DNA from: Siphonodentalium dalli
Lineage: Eukaryota; Mollusca; Scaphopoda; Gadilida; Siphonodentaliidae
Assembly (NCBI GenBank): GCA_032622095.1
Contig: CP136066.1
Coordinates: 91,161,319-91,225,318 of the forward strand
DNA: 64,000 bases
Direction: 5' to 3'
The notes under the pieces were generated by a model. It did no database searches. It was not told where the DNA came from and was given only the letters and a program-made list of their open reading frames with translations. The translations under genes were made by a program, and so were the position numbers. This document shows, in pieces, positions 1 to 11,594 of the stretch (the first letter of the stretch is position 1; every line of letters begins with the position of its first letter).

Positions 1-66
1 GGCAAAATATAATTTCATTTGGCAAATATTTTGGCAAGAGAAAATTTTGGTCCAGCGCCAACCCTG
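1..66. mobile_element. Right end of a TTTGGCAA-rich DNA element (CAGGGTT...GCGCTG type)
   Basis: The run of TTTGGCAAA motifs ending TCCAGCGCCAACCCTG matches the right ends at about 25490-25562 and 29527-29599. The rest of the element lies outside the window. Confidence 0.6.
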
Positions 67-388
67 ATAATGACCTGTGTAATTACCATCCACACAGGAC
101 TTTGGCAAGCTTATTGTGGTCAGTGCAAGCCATAAGGTCAGCTACTGGGAAGTGCAGCATTGAGTATCATGACTCTTGTATCGAGATACGTATCGTATCA
201 TGGTAAAACAGAATCATCCCATCCCCTAATTAAAGTGTAATGGCTAAAATAGTGGATTCATTGTCGTCATGGCTATTGAACGCGATAAATAATCAGTAAG
301 AGCTTCTTGCAGATTGCTCAATTTTTTTGGGTGAAAATCCCATGATAACATTGAAACCGCCAATCTTTTTAAAGTGATTGAGACTTAC

Positions 389-536
389 CATCTTGTGACA
401 TGCCTACATCCAGACATTTCTTGTATCGACATGCTTTACACAGATTACGTGTCATTGTGCTGATTTTGCAGTTATCATCTTTTGTACATACATATCTGCT
501 TTGCTGTCGCTCCTTAACCATTCTACGGAAAAATCC
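389..536 (-). CDS. 2DBD-NR: 2DBD-NR exon 4: second zinc finger of DBD2
   Basis: The acceptor TTTTCAG (AG at 538-537) opens in phase 0, so exon 3's CEGCK continues as GFFRRMVKER. The second finger has the canonical pattern: C, 5 residues (TKDDN), C, 9 residues, CxxC, then CRYKKC and the LDVGM motif that follows the DBD core. Residues 241-289 are encoded. A strong donor (G|gtaagt, gt at 388-387) ends the exon in phase 1 after SQD. The next exon (hinge or ligand-binding domain) lies outside the window. This is the most conserved and least ambiguous exon of the locus. Confidence 0.95.
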
Positions 537-775
537 CTGAAAATAATAATACAGGTAAATAATATATAGCAATGAGATAGTGAAACCAGAGGAAAATTAT
601 GTTTATCCATAATAAAAGGCCACTAGGCCACATGTCCCCCGAATAAGGTGGCTTCTCAACAGTACCAGTACCGGTCCCGGAAATGTCTGCACATGTACAA
701 TTTTCACGGCACCAGTACTGAGTGTTGAGTATTGACGGAACACGGTACTAGTCGGTACTGAAAAAGTAGAATCTA

Positions 776-953
776 CATGTAATGCCCTAAATAATCGACT
801 CCTTAACCAGTGGATTTATGGGTCATTTTTCAGGATTTAGTCGGAAATATGGCTTGTTGCCATTCATCGGAAAGCTCTCATTTCCGACTAAATCCTGAAA
901 AATTACCCATAATTCTGCTGTAGTTAAGGAGTTGATTATTTAGGGCATTACTG
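776..953. mobile_element. Palindromic TA-MITE copy 1
   Basis: It has inverted arms CATGTAATGCCC.../...GGGCATTACTG with flanking TA and the shared internal arm (GGATTTAGTCGGAAATATGG). It is a slightly deleted copy of the ~213-bp family, described fully at 38050-38262. Confidence 0.85.
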
Positions 954-1311
954 TATGTGTGTATAAGCGATGGATAACTTGATTCAGATTTTATTTACAG
1001 TGTTAACAAAACCAAAATTTAAACTGCTATTTGTTATTGCTAAATAAATTTTTCTTGTATGCTGACTATAGTCGCATAGCGGCAGACCTGAGTTGCAACT
1101 TGCCCTGACCAAAACGGAAGGCAATACGATCTATCAGTAGTAACAAAGAATAATTATTTCGTTGCGAAGTTGGATAATTTCAAATCACACACATCATCTG
1201 CATATATCATCAGGTGCCACAGTGGTCTCAACACAAAGTGATCAGTTAGCGACATTGTCACGCATATATGAAGTATGGGCACATACACATGATGTCACCT
1301 AAACATAAAGA

Positions 1312-1523
1312 CATTATGGGTAATTTATCAGGATTTAGTCGGAAATATGGCTTGTTGCCATTCTTCGGAAAGCTCTCACCTGATTTATGGCCCTTAGATA
1401 TGAGTTATGGTTCTCACTGAGAGTTTTCCGATGAATGGCAACAAGCCATATTTCCGACTAAATCCTGAAAAATTACCCATAATTCTGCTGTGGTTAAGGA
1501 GTCAATTATTTAGGGCATTACTT
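1312..1523. mobile_element. Palindromic TA-MITE copy 2 (left end eroded)
   Basis: Both arms are present, but the first ~50 bp of the left arm is missing and about 40 bp of unrelated sequence sits at the centre. The right end reads GGCATTACTT then TA. Confidence 0.8.
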
Positions 1524-2089
1524 TACTCAACAAATTTTTATACCCCAAGTCCATATATTTGTCTAATGGATGGACATCCGGTTAAGTAGAACCGATTCAG
1601 TTTACGCCATATAGTGTCACATGACATGCTTTTGACGATCATTTGATTGGCTAATTAACAGTGGCGCTGATACTCTCAGAAATCCCATGCAACATAATTC
1701 ACAGTGAGGTATTTAATTTATTGAACATGTGAAGATGCAAATTGTAATTCCATTATTTAATCGGAGTTTCTTGACCAACCAACTTCGCTGCATTTGTTCT
1801 TTAGTTTAGCATTATAAGGATTTGAGTTTTTCCGTTTGTCGTCCTCTTGCTTGGTTATCTGGTAAAAATTATTTTAAGGATTTATAAAATGACCACCAAT
1901 CACAAATATCTTCTGGTGATTTTTTAAGGTTTCACATGACTTTTGTGCTGAGCCTCAAATTTCTTCAATAAAATGGTTGATCAACGATTGTAAACTATTG
2001 CAAGTAATTATCGATCTCTACAAAATGTATAATTAACCCCAGGTATCAAGCGATTAGTCAATTTCTTAATTAAGAATTACAATAGAGTG
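1524..2089. other. Intron 3 interior, nothing recognised
   Basis: I see AT-rich single-copy-looking DNA without long reading frames, terminal repeats or tandem structure. The stretch 954-1311 is similar. Confidence 0.5.
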
Positions 2090-3002
2090 AAAGAGTTATA
2101 TCCCTGACTCGCACCTATTTGACCTGGTAACCCCCATTCAATGAAATCTGAATCCCAGTCACCCAAGGGCCCACCGTATTAAATATAATCTAAATAGACC
2201 TGATGGATCTTGTAAAGAAGACATATCAAGAATTACTATGGAGGGAAATAGTTATGTCCATGGCTCCGCCCATATTTGACCTGGTGAACCCATTTGAACA
2301 ATCTGAATCCCAATCACTCAAGGACCCTACATACCAAATAAAAGCTAAATAGGCCTGATGGTTCTTGAGAAGAAAGCGTTTTAAAAATTACTATGACGGA
2401 AAGAGTTATGTCACCGACTCTCACCCCCCCCACACCAGTGACCCCATTTGAACAATCTGAATCCCAGTCACCCAAGGACCCTACATACCAAATATAAGCT
2501 GATAATGCCCAATTGTTTTGAGAGGACGATGTATGGAAGAAAGAGCTATATCCCTGGCTCCTCCCCAATTTGACCTGGTGACCCCAATTAGAACAAATCT
2601 GAATCCCAGTCACCTAGGGAACATTCACACCATATAAGACCCCATTCGGTCAAATGGTTCTGGAGAAGAAATTTAACCCTTTGATGACGGCAGCTGCGCA
2701 AGTGCAGCATTTAAGATCCTGTGCGAGTGCATTCTCTAAAAAAAAGCAAGTTTCTGATAGGGAGCCTCGCATATATAAGAGAATGCACTGGCTTACAAGG
2801 TCAAGGTAAATATTGTTAGGCCAATGTGTTCTCTTATATATGTGAGGTTCCATATGGGAGACTTGCATATATAAGAGAATGCATTGGCACAGGGCTTTCA
2901 CAAAATTTCAGGAAGCTCCAGCCATGGAAGGGTTTAAAGATTTGTTTGGATGGACGATGGATGGCTCCACAGTAGACTTCGTCTCAGGTGAGCTAATAAA
3001 CA
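2090..3002 (+). mobile_element. Tandem-core pearl/HINE-like element with an inserted piggyBac-like MITE
   Basis: Four imperfect ~145-bp units repeat the theme GAGTTATGTCCCTGGCTC...CCAGTCACCCAAGGACC...TTCTTGAGAAGA. They are followed by a short GGACGATGGATGG microsatellite-like stretch and the end CGTCTCAGGTGAGCTAA. The same body and end occur at 59940-60335. Repeated core, GGAC-type microsatellite and short end hairpin recall bivalve pearl elements and Helitron-like HINEs; that family name is an inference. Confidence 0.6.
2677..2933. mobile_element. piggyBac-like MITE (TTAA-flanked) with TATATAAGAGAATGCA hairpins
   Basis: It is flanked by TTAA (2673-2676 and 2934-2937). Ends are CCCTTTGATGACGGCAGCT and AGCTCCAGCCATGGAAGGG. 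The interior has paired copies of CTCGCATATATAAGAGAATGCA in both orientations. Confidence 0.75.
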
Positions 3003-3212
3003 GATTCTATCTTCAATAATGTGCATATGCCATAGTTCCACACAAGCCTAATTATAGTGTGTCTGTCATTTGCAGAATGAGGTCTCCAGAGGGTGAATTT
3101 AGCGATGCTATCCCGCTTAGCAGGCTAGCATCACTAAATTCACTCTCTGGGAACCTCATTCTGCATGGCTTCATCTGCAATGGAGACATAGACTCAGATT
3201 GAAGTTCGAATG

Positions 3213-4008
3213 AAAGTGTCCATGATACTGTAGCTCAACTTTGCAAAGAAGTGAAATTTTTGTGATGAGCAATAAATGGAATGATGAATTGAATTTTGAA
3301 ATCCAAGATGGCAGCTGGCAGCCATGTTTTTTGCCGAATGACCCCAAAATGACTCGTTCCCATCTACATGTCAAGGCTATCATCCATAAAAAATTTCATA
3401 ATGATCCGACCAAAGGTACAACCTCTAGCCCATGCCAAAGGATTTAGTCATGCAAAGAGTAAAATCCAAGATGGCTGCTGGCGGCCATGTTTTATGGCCG
3501 AATGACCCCAAAATGACTCATTCCCATCTGCATGTCAATGTCAACAGCCATGACAAATTTCATAATGATCCGACCAAAGATACGACTCGTACTAGCCCAT
3601 GCCAAAGAATATTTAGTCATGCAAAGAGTAAAATCCAAGTTGGCTGCTGGCGGCCATGTTTTTTTGCCGAATGGCCCCAAAATGAGTCGTTCCCATCCAT
3701 GACAAATTTCATTATGATCCGACCAAAGGTACGACCTGTAGCCCATGCCAAAGAATTTAGTCATGCAAAGAGTAAAATCCAAGATGGCTGCTGGTGGCCA
3801 TGTTTTATAGCCGAATGACCCCAAAATGACTCGTTCTCATCTACATGTCAATGTCAAAAGCCATGAAAAATTTCATAATGATCCGACCAAAGGTACAACC
3901 TGTAGCCCATGCTAATGGAAGTTGTTGATGGATGTTTCCAAACACACACACATGCACACACGGATGACAGATACCAAGCTATAGTAATAGCTCAAAGTCG
4001 AGCTAAAA
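3213..4008 (+). mobile_element. Tandem-core element with 'AAGATGGCTGCTGG' units
   Basis: About four ~165-bp units contain ATCCAAGATGGCTGCTGGCGG, AATGACCCCAAAATGACTCG, and GATCCGACCAAAGGTACGACC. They end in an (AC)n/ACGG-type stretch and a terminal hairpin around TAGCTCAAAGTCGAGCTA. Related units recur at 10120-10660, 23840-24180 and 27150-27424. Reading frames here are by-products of the repeat. Confidence 0.65.
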
Positions 4009-4207
4009 ATGCTGAACATTGTGATTTACACCCATTGGGCACTTCGATTATGCAATGTGTCATCTGCCAATTTGGGGATAAAGAGAAACTACTAAAAAGA
4101 AATAGAATCTATTAGTCCGGGAGCTAATAGGGGTACCCTTGCACCCCCCCCTGGGACTTAACTTCACCCCACTCATTTTGTTCCTTATTATGTCCTTCAA
4201 CTTTTAA

Positions 4208-4489
4208 CCCTTTACCCAACAAACCGGCCAAAACCGGCCAAATAAGGCTTCAACAGCCTAAAATATCTTCGGTCTGTCTCAATAGAACCATACAAATATG
4301 GATATCACTGGAACCGGCTCCTTGACCACATTGTGATAGTTACAGCTATGCCCTGTGCCAATGCATTCTCTTATATATGCGAGTCGACCATAGGTCGCCT
4401 CGCATATATAAGAGAATGCATTGGCCTAATGGTCGACTCGCATATATAAGAGAATGCATTGGCACAGGGCCCTTCTGTTGGGTAAAGGG
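4208..4489. mobile_element. piggyBac-like MITE inside the foldback left arm
   Basis: TTAA flanks both sides (4204-4207, 4490-4493), with ends CCCTTTACCCAACA and TGTTGGGTAAAGGG. The other arm of the foldback (about 9127-9170) has the uninterrupted sequence CAACTTTTAAGCAATG, so the empty site with a single TTAA is directly visible. Confidence 0.92.
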
Positions 4490-5734
4490 TTAAGCAATGT
4501 TAACAAGAAAAAAAAGTGGCCGTGTAGACTCCAGACAAAATGGCGTCCATCATGGCCTCCGTTTTTCAGCCCAGACCCTAAGTCAGTTTATGCAAATTAT
4601 AGCGGGAAAATCTTGTAAAATGTATACAAATGTATATATTTTCGTGAAGCTGAGACATAATGACACATTTTGGAGCCAAAATTGAAACTCACCATCCAAG
4701 ATGGCCGCCCAAAATAGCCACCGGAAGTTGAAAATATAACATTTTTTCACAAATGTCTTCTAGATCAATTCATGCTGTTTGGAACTGGTTGAGTAATGCA
4801 ACTTTATTTTGTGTTTTGTATATTAACTGATCATTGGAGCAACGAAATATGCAATTATTGGGGTCCTAACCCCTTCCGATCCCTCAAAAATTCGATTTTA
4901 CAGAATGCGGTATAAAATTTCACAAAAAATCACAATTGGGATTCTAGTCATATTTCAACAAGAAATGAACATAACTTTGTAATGTAAGTGAGGCATATCA
5001 TTAACTATTAATATTCCAAATCACTGGAACCAAAATTCTTACTTTGGCTCAAAATGGCTGCCAATATGGCCGCCAAAATATGGAAAATAGTAAATATTAC
5101 ACCAGCGTGTCCTGCAATCGCTTACAAGTTGTGGTTGATGTATAAAATTGGCTATTCTGCATTCTATACATTGAATACTAACATGTCTGATGCACCATGG
5201 TTAATTGTTACTATTGTCACCCCTGACATCGTCAAAAATATTGGATTTTTCTCTCAAAAACTTTTCAGGTTTGGACCATTTTTTCAGGTAAAATATAACT
5301 ATCTTTGGATTGAAAGGTGTTTATTGTTTTGGTCTATTTTAAATGTATCACACTACAGTGTTTAGAGATTGAATTGCTCAAGATGGCTTCCAAAATGGCA
5401 ACCAAATTTGTAGAATGTTAATTTTTTACATATATCCCGAACATTCTCTGCATTATCCGAAAAGGTAGCATATTGCGACTCACTTGGTTATTATACATGT
5501 TATTTAATTAACTGACAACTACATGTTCTATTCTGGTTGTCTCAGTTCCTTTTGGAGCATGACAAATTCATTTTAAAGTATGCAATTTTGCTGAGAACCT
5601 CTTTTGTAATTTTGGCCACATTTATTGAAAGGAAATGGGCAGAACTTTGATACAGAACTGAGATGGATCATAATCTTTGGCTATTCTGGTCCATTATGAT
5701 AAAAAAAATGTCAACATGATACAGTGTGGATACC

Positions 5735-7445
5735 AACATCATAGCCAGGGAGTTACTCTATGATCATATGTGAGGTGAATAGGTATACAGGGAGTTATTG
5801 TATGTCATGACTGATGTGAGTAGGTATACAATGAGTGACTATATGGTTATTAGTGGGTTGTCCATGGTAAGATGCATCTATGTATACAGGGAGAGGTCAT
5901 GGTCAGGTGTGAGGTCAATCGGTATGCATGGAGTGACTCTATGGTGTATGATTGTGTATATTCAGTACGGGTGCAACCGGTGTACCTGTATGGTCATTGG
6001 TGTGGTGTATGGATATAGCTACATGGTCATCTATGTGTTGATTATGAATATATGGAGTGACTGTAAGGTCCTGGGAGGTATGTGCATGTGTTGTCTGTAT
6101 GATCATGGATGGGGTGTGTGGATAAATAGGGAGTGATTTTATGGTTACGGGTAATGTGTACAGGTATACATGGAATAACTGTACGGTCATGATTACATGG
6201 AATAACTGTACGGTCATGATTGAACATGAATACCTGGAGTAAGCTGGGTGGACATTATCGAGAGTGTCCGTGTGGTAATGGTGGGATGTATATTTATATA
6301 TCTCGTGGATGTATTATCATTTGTGGGTGTATAAGGCCTAGCTGTATTATCATGGATGGCGTGTATGATTATGCAGTGAATTGCTGAATTGTCATGTGTG
6401 AGGTGTATATGCAAGTATGGAGTGTTTGAGTGGCCGTGTGTTTTTTTTGTATATCTGGAAGGGCTGAATGGCCATTAGTGAGGTTTACATGTATACCTGG
6501 AGTAAATCTATAGTCTAGGGTGAGCTGCATATGTATATCGAGTGGTTATATGACTATGTGTGTCAAATAGGTATACAAGTAGTGACTGTATGGTTAATAG
6601 TGAGATGAGAACATGTAGAGATACAAGACAGTAGTGACTGTATGGTCACAAATGTAATGAACATCTATACAGGGGGTGACTAAATGGTCATGTGTCAGGC
6701 ATATGAGTATACCTGGTGCTCCTGTTTAGTGACTCGTGGCGGTATGGTCATGTGTAGGTTATACCAGTATAACACGTGTTGCTTTATTGTCATGGTCGAG
6801 GGATATGTGTATATAGCGAGTGGCTATATGGCCATGGATGAGGTGCACATGCATACATGGAGAGACTATAGTGACATGGATGGGGTGTATTAGTATATCT
6901 TGAGTGGCTATTCGGCTATGGTGTGACAAATAGGGATACAAGGAGTGATATGGCCAATGTTGAGGCGAATATGTATACAAGGATTGACCATGATCATGTA
7001 TGAATGTTTTGAATAGGTACACACGGGGTGACTATATGGCCATAGGTCAGATGAAGGAGTATACCAGGTGACATGTGTGAGGGTATGAGTATGAAGCGAG
7101 TGGCTATATGGCCATTGGTGAGGTGCATATGTATACCGGAATGACTTTATGGCCATTGTTGTGGTGTTGATGTAGATATTGATTGTCTATTTGACCATGC
7201 GTTTGAAGAATAGGTATACAGGGGGTGACCTTATGGCCAATGGTGAGATGAATGGGTATACAGGGAGTGACTATATGGTTATGTGTCATGTTTAGGAGTA
7301 TTAATACCCGGTGTGCCTGCATTGTGACGCATGGCTGTATGGTCATCCGTGGTCATGGATCAGGTGTACATGTATACAGCGGGTCACTATATTGTTATGT
7401 CTGTGGTGTTTATGTATATATGTAATGACTGTGTGCTAATGGGTG
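5735..7445 (+). repeat. 42-bp minisatellite, direct part of the foldback loop
   Basis: Imperfect ~42-bp units have the theme AGGTATACAGGGAGTGAC, TATGGTCATG, TGTGAGGTG. Because 42 is a multiple of three, the frames through it read as degenerate 14-residue repeats. These frames are repeat artefacts rather than genes. Confidence 0.85.
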
Positions 7446-7570
7446 GCTATCGCTATCCACGCTTAACACCCCCCCATCTACATAAACATCATCAAGATGG
7501 AGAACTCTCTGACATGACCTCTTTATTGATTAACATACCCTTGAGTTATTGTAGAAAGCGATAGCCACCC
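7441..7570. repeat. Central stem-loop of the foldback
   Basis: A perfect 14-bp stem, GGGTGGCTATCGCT (7441-7454) and its complement (7557-7570), marks the turn-over point between the direct and inverted minisatellite blocks. Confidence 0.8.
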
Positions 7571-7599
7571 AAGATACAACCCACCCATTACCACCAAGA

Positions 7600-7935
7600 T
7601 ATAACCCACCCATTACCCAAGTCACTCCATATGTACATAAACACCACACAAATGACAACATAGTAACCCACTTTATACACGTACACCTGATCATGCAGCC
7701 ATACTTGGTTATACCCATACATACCACAAATGACGATACAGCCACGAGTCACCATGCATGAACACCAGGTATACACCTACACCCGACACATGACAAAAAG
7801 TCACTATGTATACATATTCACTACATTCACGAGCATACAGTCACTCATTGTATACATATTCACCTCACCATGGACCATACAGCCGCTACATGTATACCTA
7901 TTCGCCATACACATGACCATAGAGTCAATCCAGGT
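7600..7935 (-). repeat. 42-bp minisatellite, inverted part of the foldback loop
   Basis: Units equal the reverse complement of the 5735-7445 block (CATGACCATACAG, TGTATACCTATTCACC). This block is about 0.33 kb against 1.7 kb on the other side, so copy number has diverged between the arms. Confidence 0.8.
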
Positions 7936-9605
7936 AAACATATTAATCTCAGTTCCGTCTCAAAGTTCTGCTCATTTCCTTTCAATAATATGGCCAGAAT
8001 CACAAAAGAGGTTCTCCGCAAAATTCCATACTGCAACTTTAAAATGAATTTGTCATGCCCCATACGGAACTGGAACAAATATAATAGAACGTATTTGTCA
8101 GTTAATTAACTAAAATAACCAAGTGAGTCACAATTTGCTATCTTTTTCGGATAACGCAGAGAATAATGTTCGGGATATGTTAACTTTTAACTTTTTACAA
8201 ATTTGGTTGCCATTTTGGAAGCCATCTTGAGCATTTCAGTCTTTAAACATCACAGTGTGACACACTTAAGATAGACCAAAACAATAAACACCTTTGATAC
8301 CAAAGATAGTTGCAGTTTACTTGAACAAATGGTCGAACCCTGAAAAGTGAATTTTTGACAATATTTTTGTCAAGTTTGTGAGAGAAAAATCCCATATTTC
8401 TGGTGATGTCAGTGGTGACAATAGTAAAAATGATCCATGGTGCATTAGACATGTTAGTATGCAATGTATAGAATACAGAATAGCCAATTGTATACATCAA
8501 CCACAACTTGTAAGCGATTGCAGGACACGCTGGTGTAATATTTACTATTTTCCATATTTTGGCGGCCATATTGGCAGCCATTTTGAGCCAAAGTAAGAAT
8601 TTTGGTCCCAGTGATTTGGAACATTAATAGTTAATGATATGCCTCACTTACATTACAAAGTTATGTTCATTTCTTGTTGAAATATGACTAGAATCCCAAT
8701 TGTGATTTTTTGTGAAATTTTATACCGCATTCTGTAAAATCGAATTTTTGAGGGATCGGAAGGGGTTAGGACCCCAATAATTGCATATTTCTTTGCTCCA
8801 ATGATCAGTTAATATACAAAACACAAAATAAAGTTGCATTACTCAACCAGTTCCAAACAGCATGAATTGATCTAGAAGATATTTGTGAAAAAATGTTATA
8901 TTTTCAACTTCCGGTGGCCATTTTGGCAGCCATCTTGGATGGTGAGTTTCAATTTTGGCTCAAAAATGTGTCATTATGTCTCAGCTTCACGAAAATAGAT
9001 ACATTTGTATACATTTTACAAGATTTTCCCGCTATAATTTGCATAAAACTGACTTAGGGTCTTGGCTGAAAAACGGCGGCCATGATGGACGCCATCTTGT
9101 CTGGAGTCTACACGGCCACTTTTTTTTCTTGTTAACATTGCTTAAAAGTTGAAGGACATAATAAGGAACAAAATGAGTGGGGTGAAGTTAAGTCCCAGGG
9201 GGGGTGCAAGGGTACCCCTATTGGCTCCCGGACTATAAGAGAATTCTTACAAGAATCGTCGATAAATATACAAAACAGCAATGTCTTACCGTAGGTACCT
9301 GATTAATATGATGTTAATGTTTCAGAATTATTACTGTGATGATAGTATCATGATACAACGCGGCTTTGAACGTTCCGCGAGGAGTATATAAGCTATTAGC
9401 TCCCGGACTATATGTGAAGAAATTTGATAATAAAGAAACTTTCGAGAGAACATGCGGCCTAAGCAGAGTGAGGTCCGCAGATGGTGAATTTAGTGATGCT
9501 AGCCCACTATGATGAATTAGTGACACTGTCCGTGTCACTAATTCACCATCTGGGAACCTCATTCTGCAAATGACAGACATACTAAACTCAGCCTATGGTT
9601 TCACA

Positions 9606-10119
9606 GGAGACTTCAACTCAGTTGACCGAATAAAGAGACTATCTTCAACACTGTGAATATGCTTTCAACAAACAATTGCACTTGGGAGCTAACTCTTTGT
9701 TATCAACAACAATAAACTATCAATGCATTTAACAACAAATGAATGGCAATGACATTGCATACAAAATTGAATTGAACTGCAATGTGATGAATAATCCAAC
9801 TGCATTGATTATTTGTGTCTCAATATAGACTAGCAGGGGTCAATATAAACAGTTGTCGACATAACTTGCCAAATGGATACATCACATAATTAACTTGATT
9901 ATTAGCACTGCCGTCCATTAGATATTAACTGTCCCTGTAACGATCTTGTTTGGATTTCTGAGACCTTAAAGATGCATTCAGGGTTCCAGACCTCCAGTTA
10001 CAACAACAACATAAACAAACTAATCACTTTCTGGTTTGCTCTGTTGAAAATGAGAGGTCACCACAAAGATCCATATGAAGTTTTGAAACGATCAGATGAG
10101 AGATGTGGCCTGTAAGGAT
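9606..10119. other. Intron 3 interior, nothing recognised
   Basis: AT-rich sequence without convincing coding or repeat structure, apart from a few CAATG-rich stretches near 9720-9790. Confidence 0.45.
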
Positions 10120-10660
10120 GTGCTAAAGGATTTAGTCATGCAAAGAGTAGAATCCAAGATGGCCAATTTTTTTCAACGAAATTAGGAAAAGTTTGATGGC
10201 TCCCATCTGGTATTTACATGGAAGATCCATATGAAGTTTGGTGATGATCGGATGAGGGGTCCGGTGTAGGGTGTGCCAAAGGATTTAATCATGCAAAGAT
10301 TAAAATCCAAGATGGCTGCCAGCTACCGTATTTTTCATCGAAAATCATTCAAATTTAAAAGCTCCCATCTGGAGGTGATCCTAAATATTCCTGTAAATTT
10401 TCAAAACAATTCTCCAATAAACGCGGGCTGCAGGGTGTGCTGGTGGATTAAAATTTGATATCCAAGATGGCTGCTGGCGACAATATTTTTTTTAACGAAA
10501 TTCCAGAAATAATTGATGGCTCTCATCTAGAGGTCATTCCAAAGATCCATATGAAGTTTGGTGATGATCAGATAAGAGATGTGACCTGTAGGGTGTGCTA
10601 AATGAAATTTTTGATGGACGCACACACGGCAAGACCAACTATAGGTTGTTAGGGGCTATA
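10120..10660 (+). mobile_element. Tandem-core 'AAGATGGCTGC' element, diverged subfamily
   Basis: Units contain GGATTTAGTCATGCAAAGAGT, ATCCAAGATGGCTGCC and CATATGAAGTTTGGTGATGATC at ~150-bp spacing, related to 3213-4008. The end carries GACGCACACACGGCAAGACC. Confidence 0.55.
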
Positions 10661-10802
10661 TGGTTTATGAGCTTTTCTTCGTCCATATTAATGGGCTTTC
10701 GAAAATTGCACCAACAAAAAAGGTTTAAGACCTAGTTTGAATATTTATATTAGCATACAAAATATACAACAAAAATACTTCTGTAAACTCTGTTATTAGT
10801 AA

Positions 10803-11076
10803 CTAGCTGAAACAGGCTCCCTTTGCGAGCCTTTATTCAGCGTCGGAGGGGCCTGCATTAGCAGCCTGTGGCCCCTGTGTGCGCTTCACACACATGACAG
10901 ACAGATACTATTCTTTTACATATAGAGCTAATATTTATTATGCTACTTCAATATATCCTCCAGGGTACAACGAGTCACCACACCAAATTTGGTTGAAATT
11001 GAACCAGCAGTTTGGGAGAAAAATTCAGACAGATGGACAGACAGATAGAAAGATCCTACTTTTATATATATATAGA
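10803..11076 (-). mobile_element. Nonautonomous Helitron B (274 bp)
   Basis: Read on the minus strand: the 5' end is TCTATATATATATAAAAG followed by CTGTCTG repeats. The 3' end is a hairpin (AGGCTCGCAAAGGGAGCCT), 7 nt later CTAG, then host T. The 5' TC, the 3' CTAG preceded by a hairpin, and insertion before T are Helitron hallmarks. Confidence 0.75.
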
Positions 11077-11594
11077 CTAGCCGATGAGCCCGACGTTGTC
11101 CGGGCTATTCAAAAACCAAATTTCAAGTCGATAGCTCCACCCGTTTCCTATATCTGGTCTGCGCATGCGCGAAGCTGGCGTCGCACGGGCTCGGCGACCC
11201 GATAAAATTCGTATCCGGGGCAAGACACATTCACATACCAAATTTCAAGTCGATAGCTCCACCCGTTGCCGAGATCTCGTCTGCGCATGCGCGAAGCTGG
11301 CGTCGCACGGGCTCGGCGACCCGATAAAATTCGCATCCGGGGCAAGATACATTCACATACCAAATATCAAGTCGATAGCTCCACCCGTTTCCGAGATCTC
11401 GTCTGCGCATGCGCGAAGCGGGCGCCGCACGGGCTCGCCAATACGACAACGTTCACCGCCTGGTCAAACTACACACACGTACCAAGTTTCGTCCCGATCG
11501 GTCGAGAATCGTAGATTTGTATAAATGACAGACAGACAGACAAACAAACAAACATACATACATACAGACAGAGGTCTTCAAAATATATATGAGA
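11077..11594 (-). mobile_element. Nonautonomous Helitron A (518 bp) with GC-rich tandem core
   Basis: Minus strand: host A, then 5' TCTCATATATATTTTG, CTGTCTG and TTTGTTTG repeats, a ~120-bp GC-rich core repeated three times (CGCATGCGCGAAGCTGGCG, CACGGGCTCGGCGACC), then hairpin GCCCGGACAACGTCGGGC and CTAG. Its CTAG directly abuts the 5' TC of Helitron B. The frames in this stretch come from the GC-rich repeat. Confidence 0.82.

Larger units (their letters stand above)
4113..9405. mobile_element. Large foldback element (long inverted arms, minisatellite loop)
   Basis: The left arm (4113-~5735) and right arm (~7935-9235) are inverted copies of each other over ~1.3 kb; both start TAGTCCGGGAGC and AATAGGGGTACCCTTGCA. 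A second copy of the terminus (GCTCCCGGACTA) lies at 9388-9404. The flanks AATAGAATCTAT and TATGTGAAGAA are continuous in another copy of the host repeat at 22199-22214, so everything between is an insertion with a TAT (or TA) duplication. No transposase frame is visible. Confidence 0.8.
3043..9597. mobile_element. hAT-like nonautonomous element interrupted by two large insertions
   Basis: The left end CAAGCCTAATTATAGTGTG and right end (…CTAAACTCAGCCTATG) belong to the family described at 30743-31195. The 8-bp flanks are GTTCCACA (3035-3042) and GTTTCACA (9598-9605), 7 of 8 identical. Internal host-family sequence is found at 3043-3212, 4009-4112 and 9406-9597. Between them sit a pearl-like element and the 5-kb foldback. 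Confidence 0.7.

Noticed and set aside
3241-3824. Frames encoding repeated Lys/Met-rich segments
   Set aside because: They lie within the tandem ~165-bp core of a pearl-like element and are mirrored on the other strand.
5798-7156. Several open frames of 60-112 codons on both strands
   Set aside because: All derive from the 42-bp minisatellite (a multiple of three); residues repeat every 14 positions and both strands are open.
11148-11524. GC-rich overlapping frames with arginine-rich products
   Set aside because: They lie in the GC-rich tandem core of Helitron A; open on both strands because of base composition.
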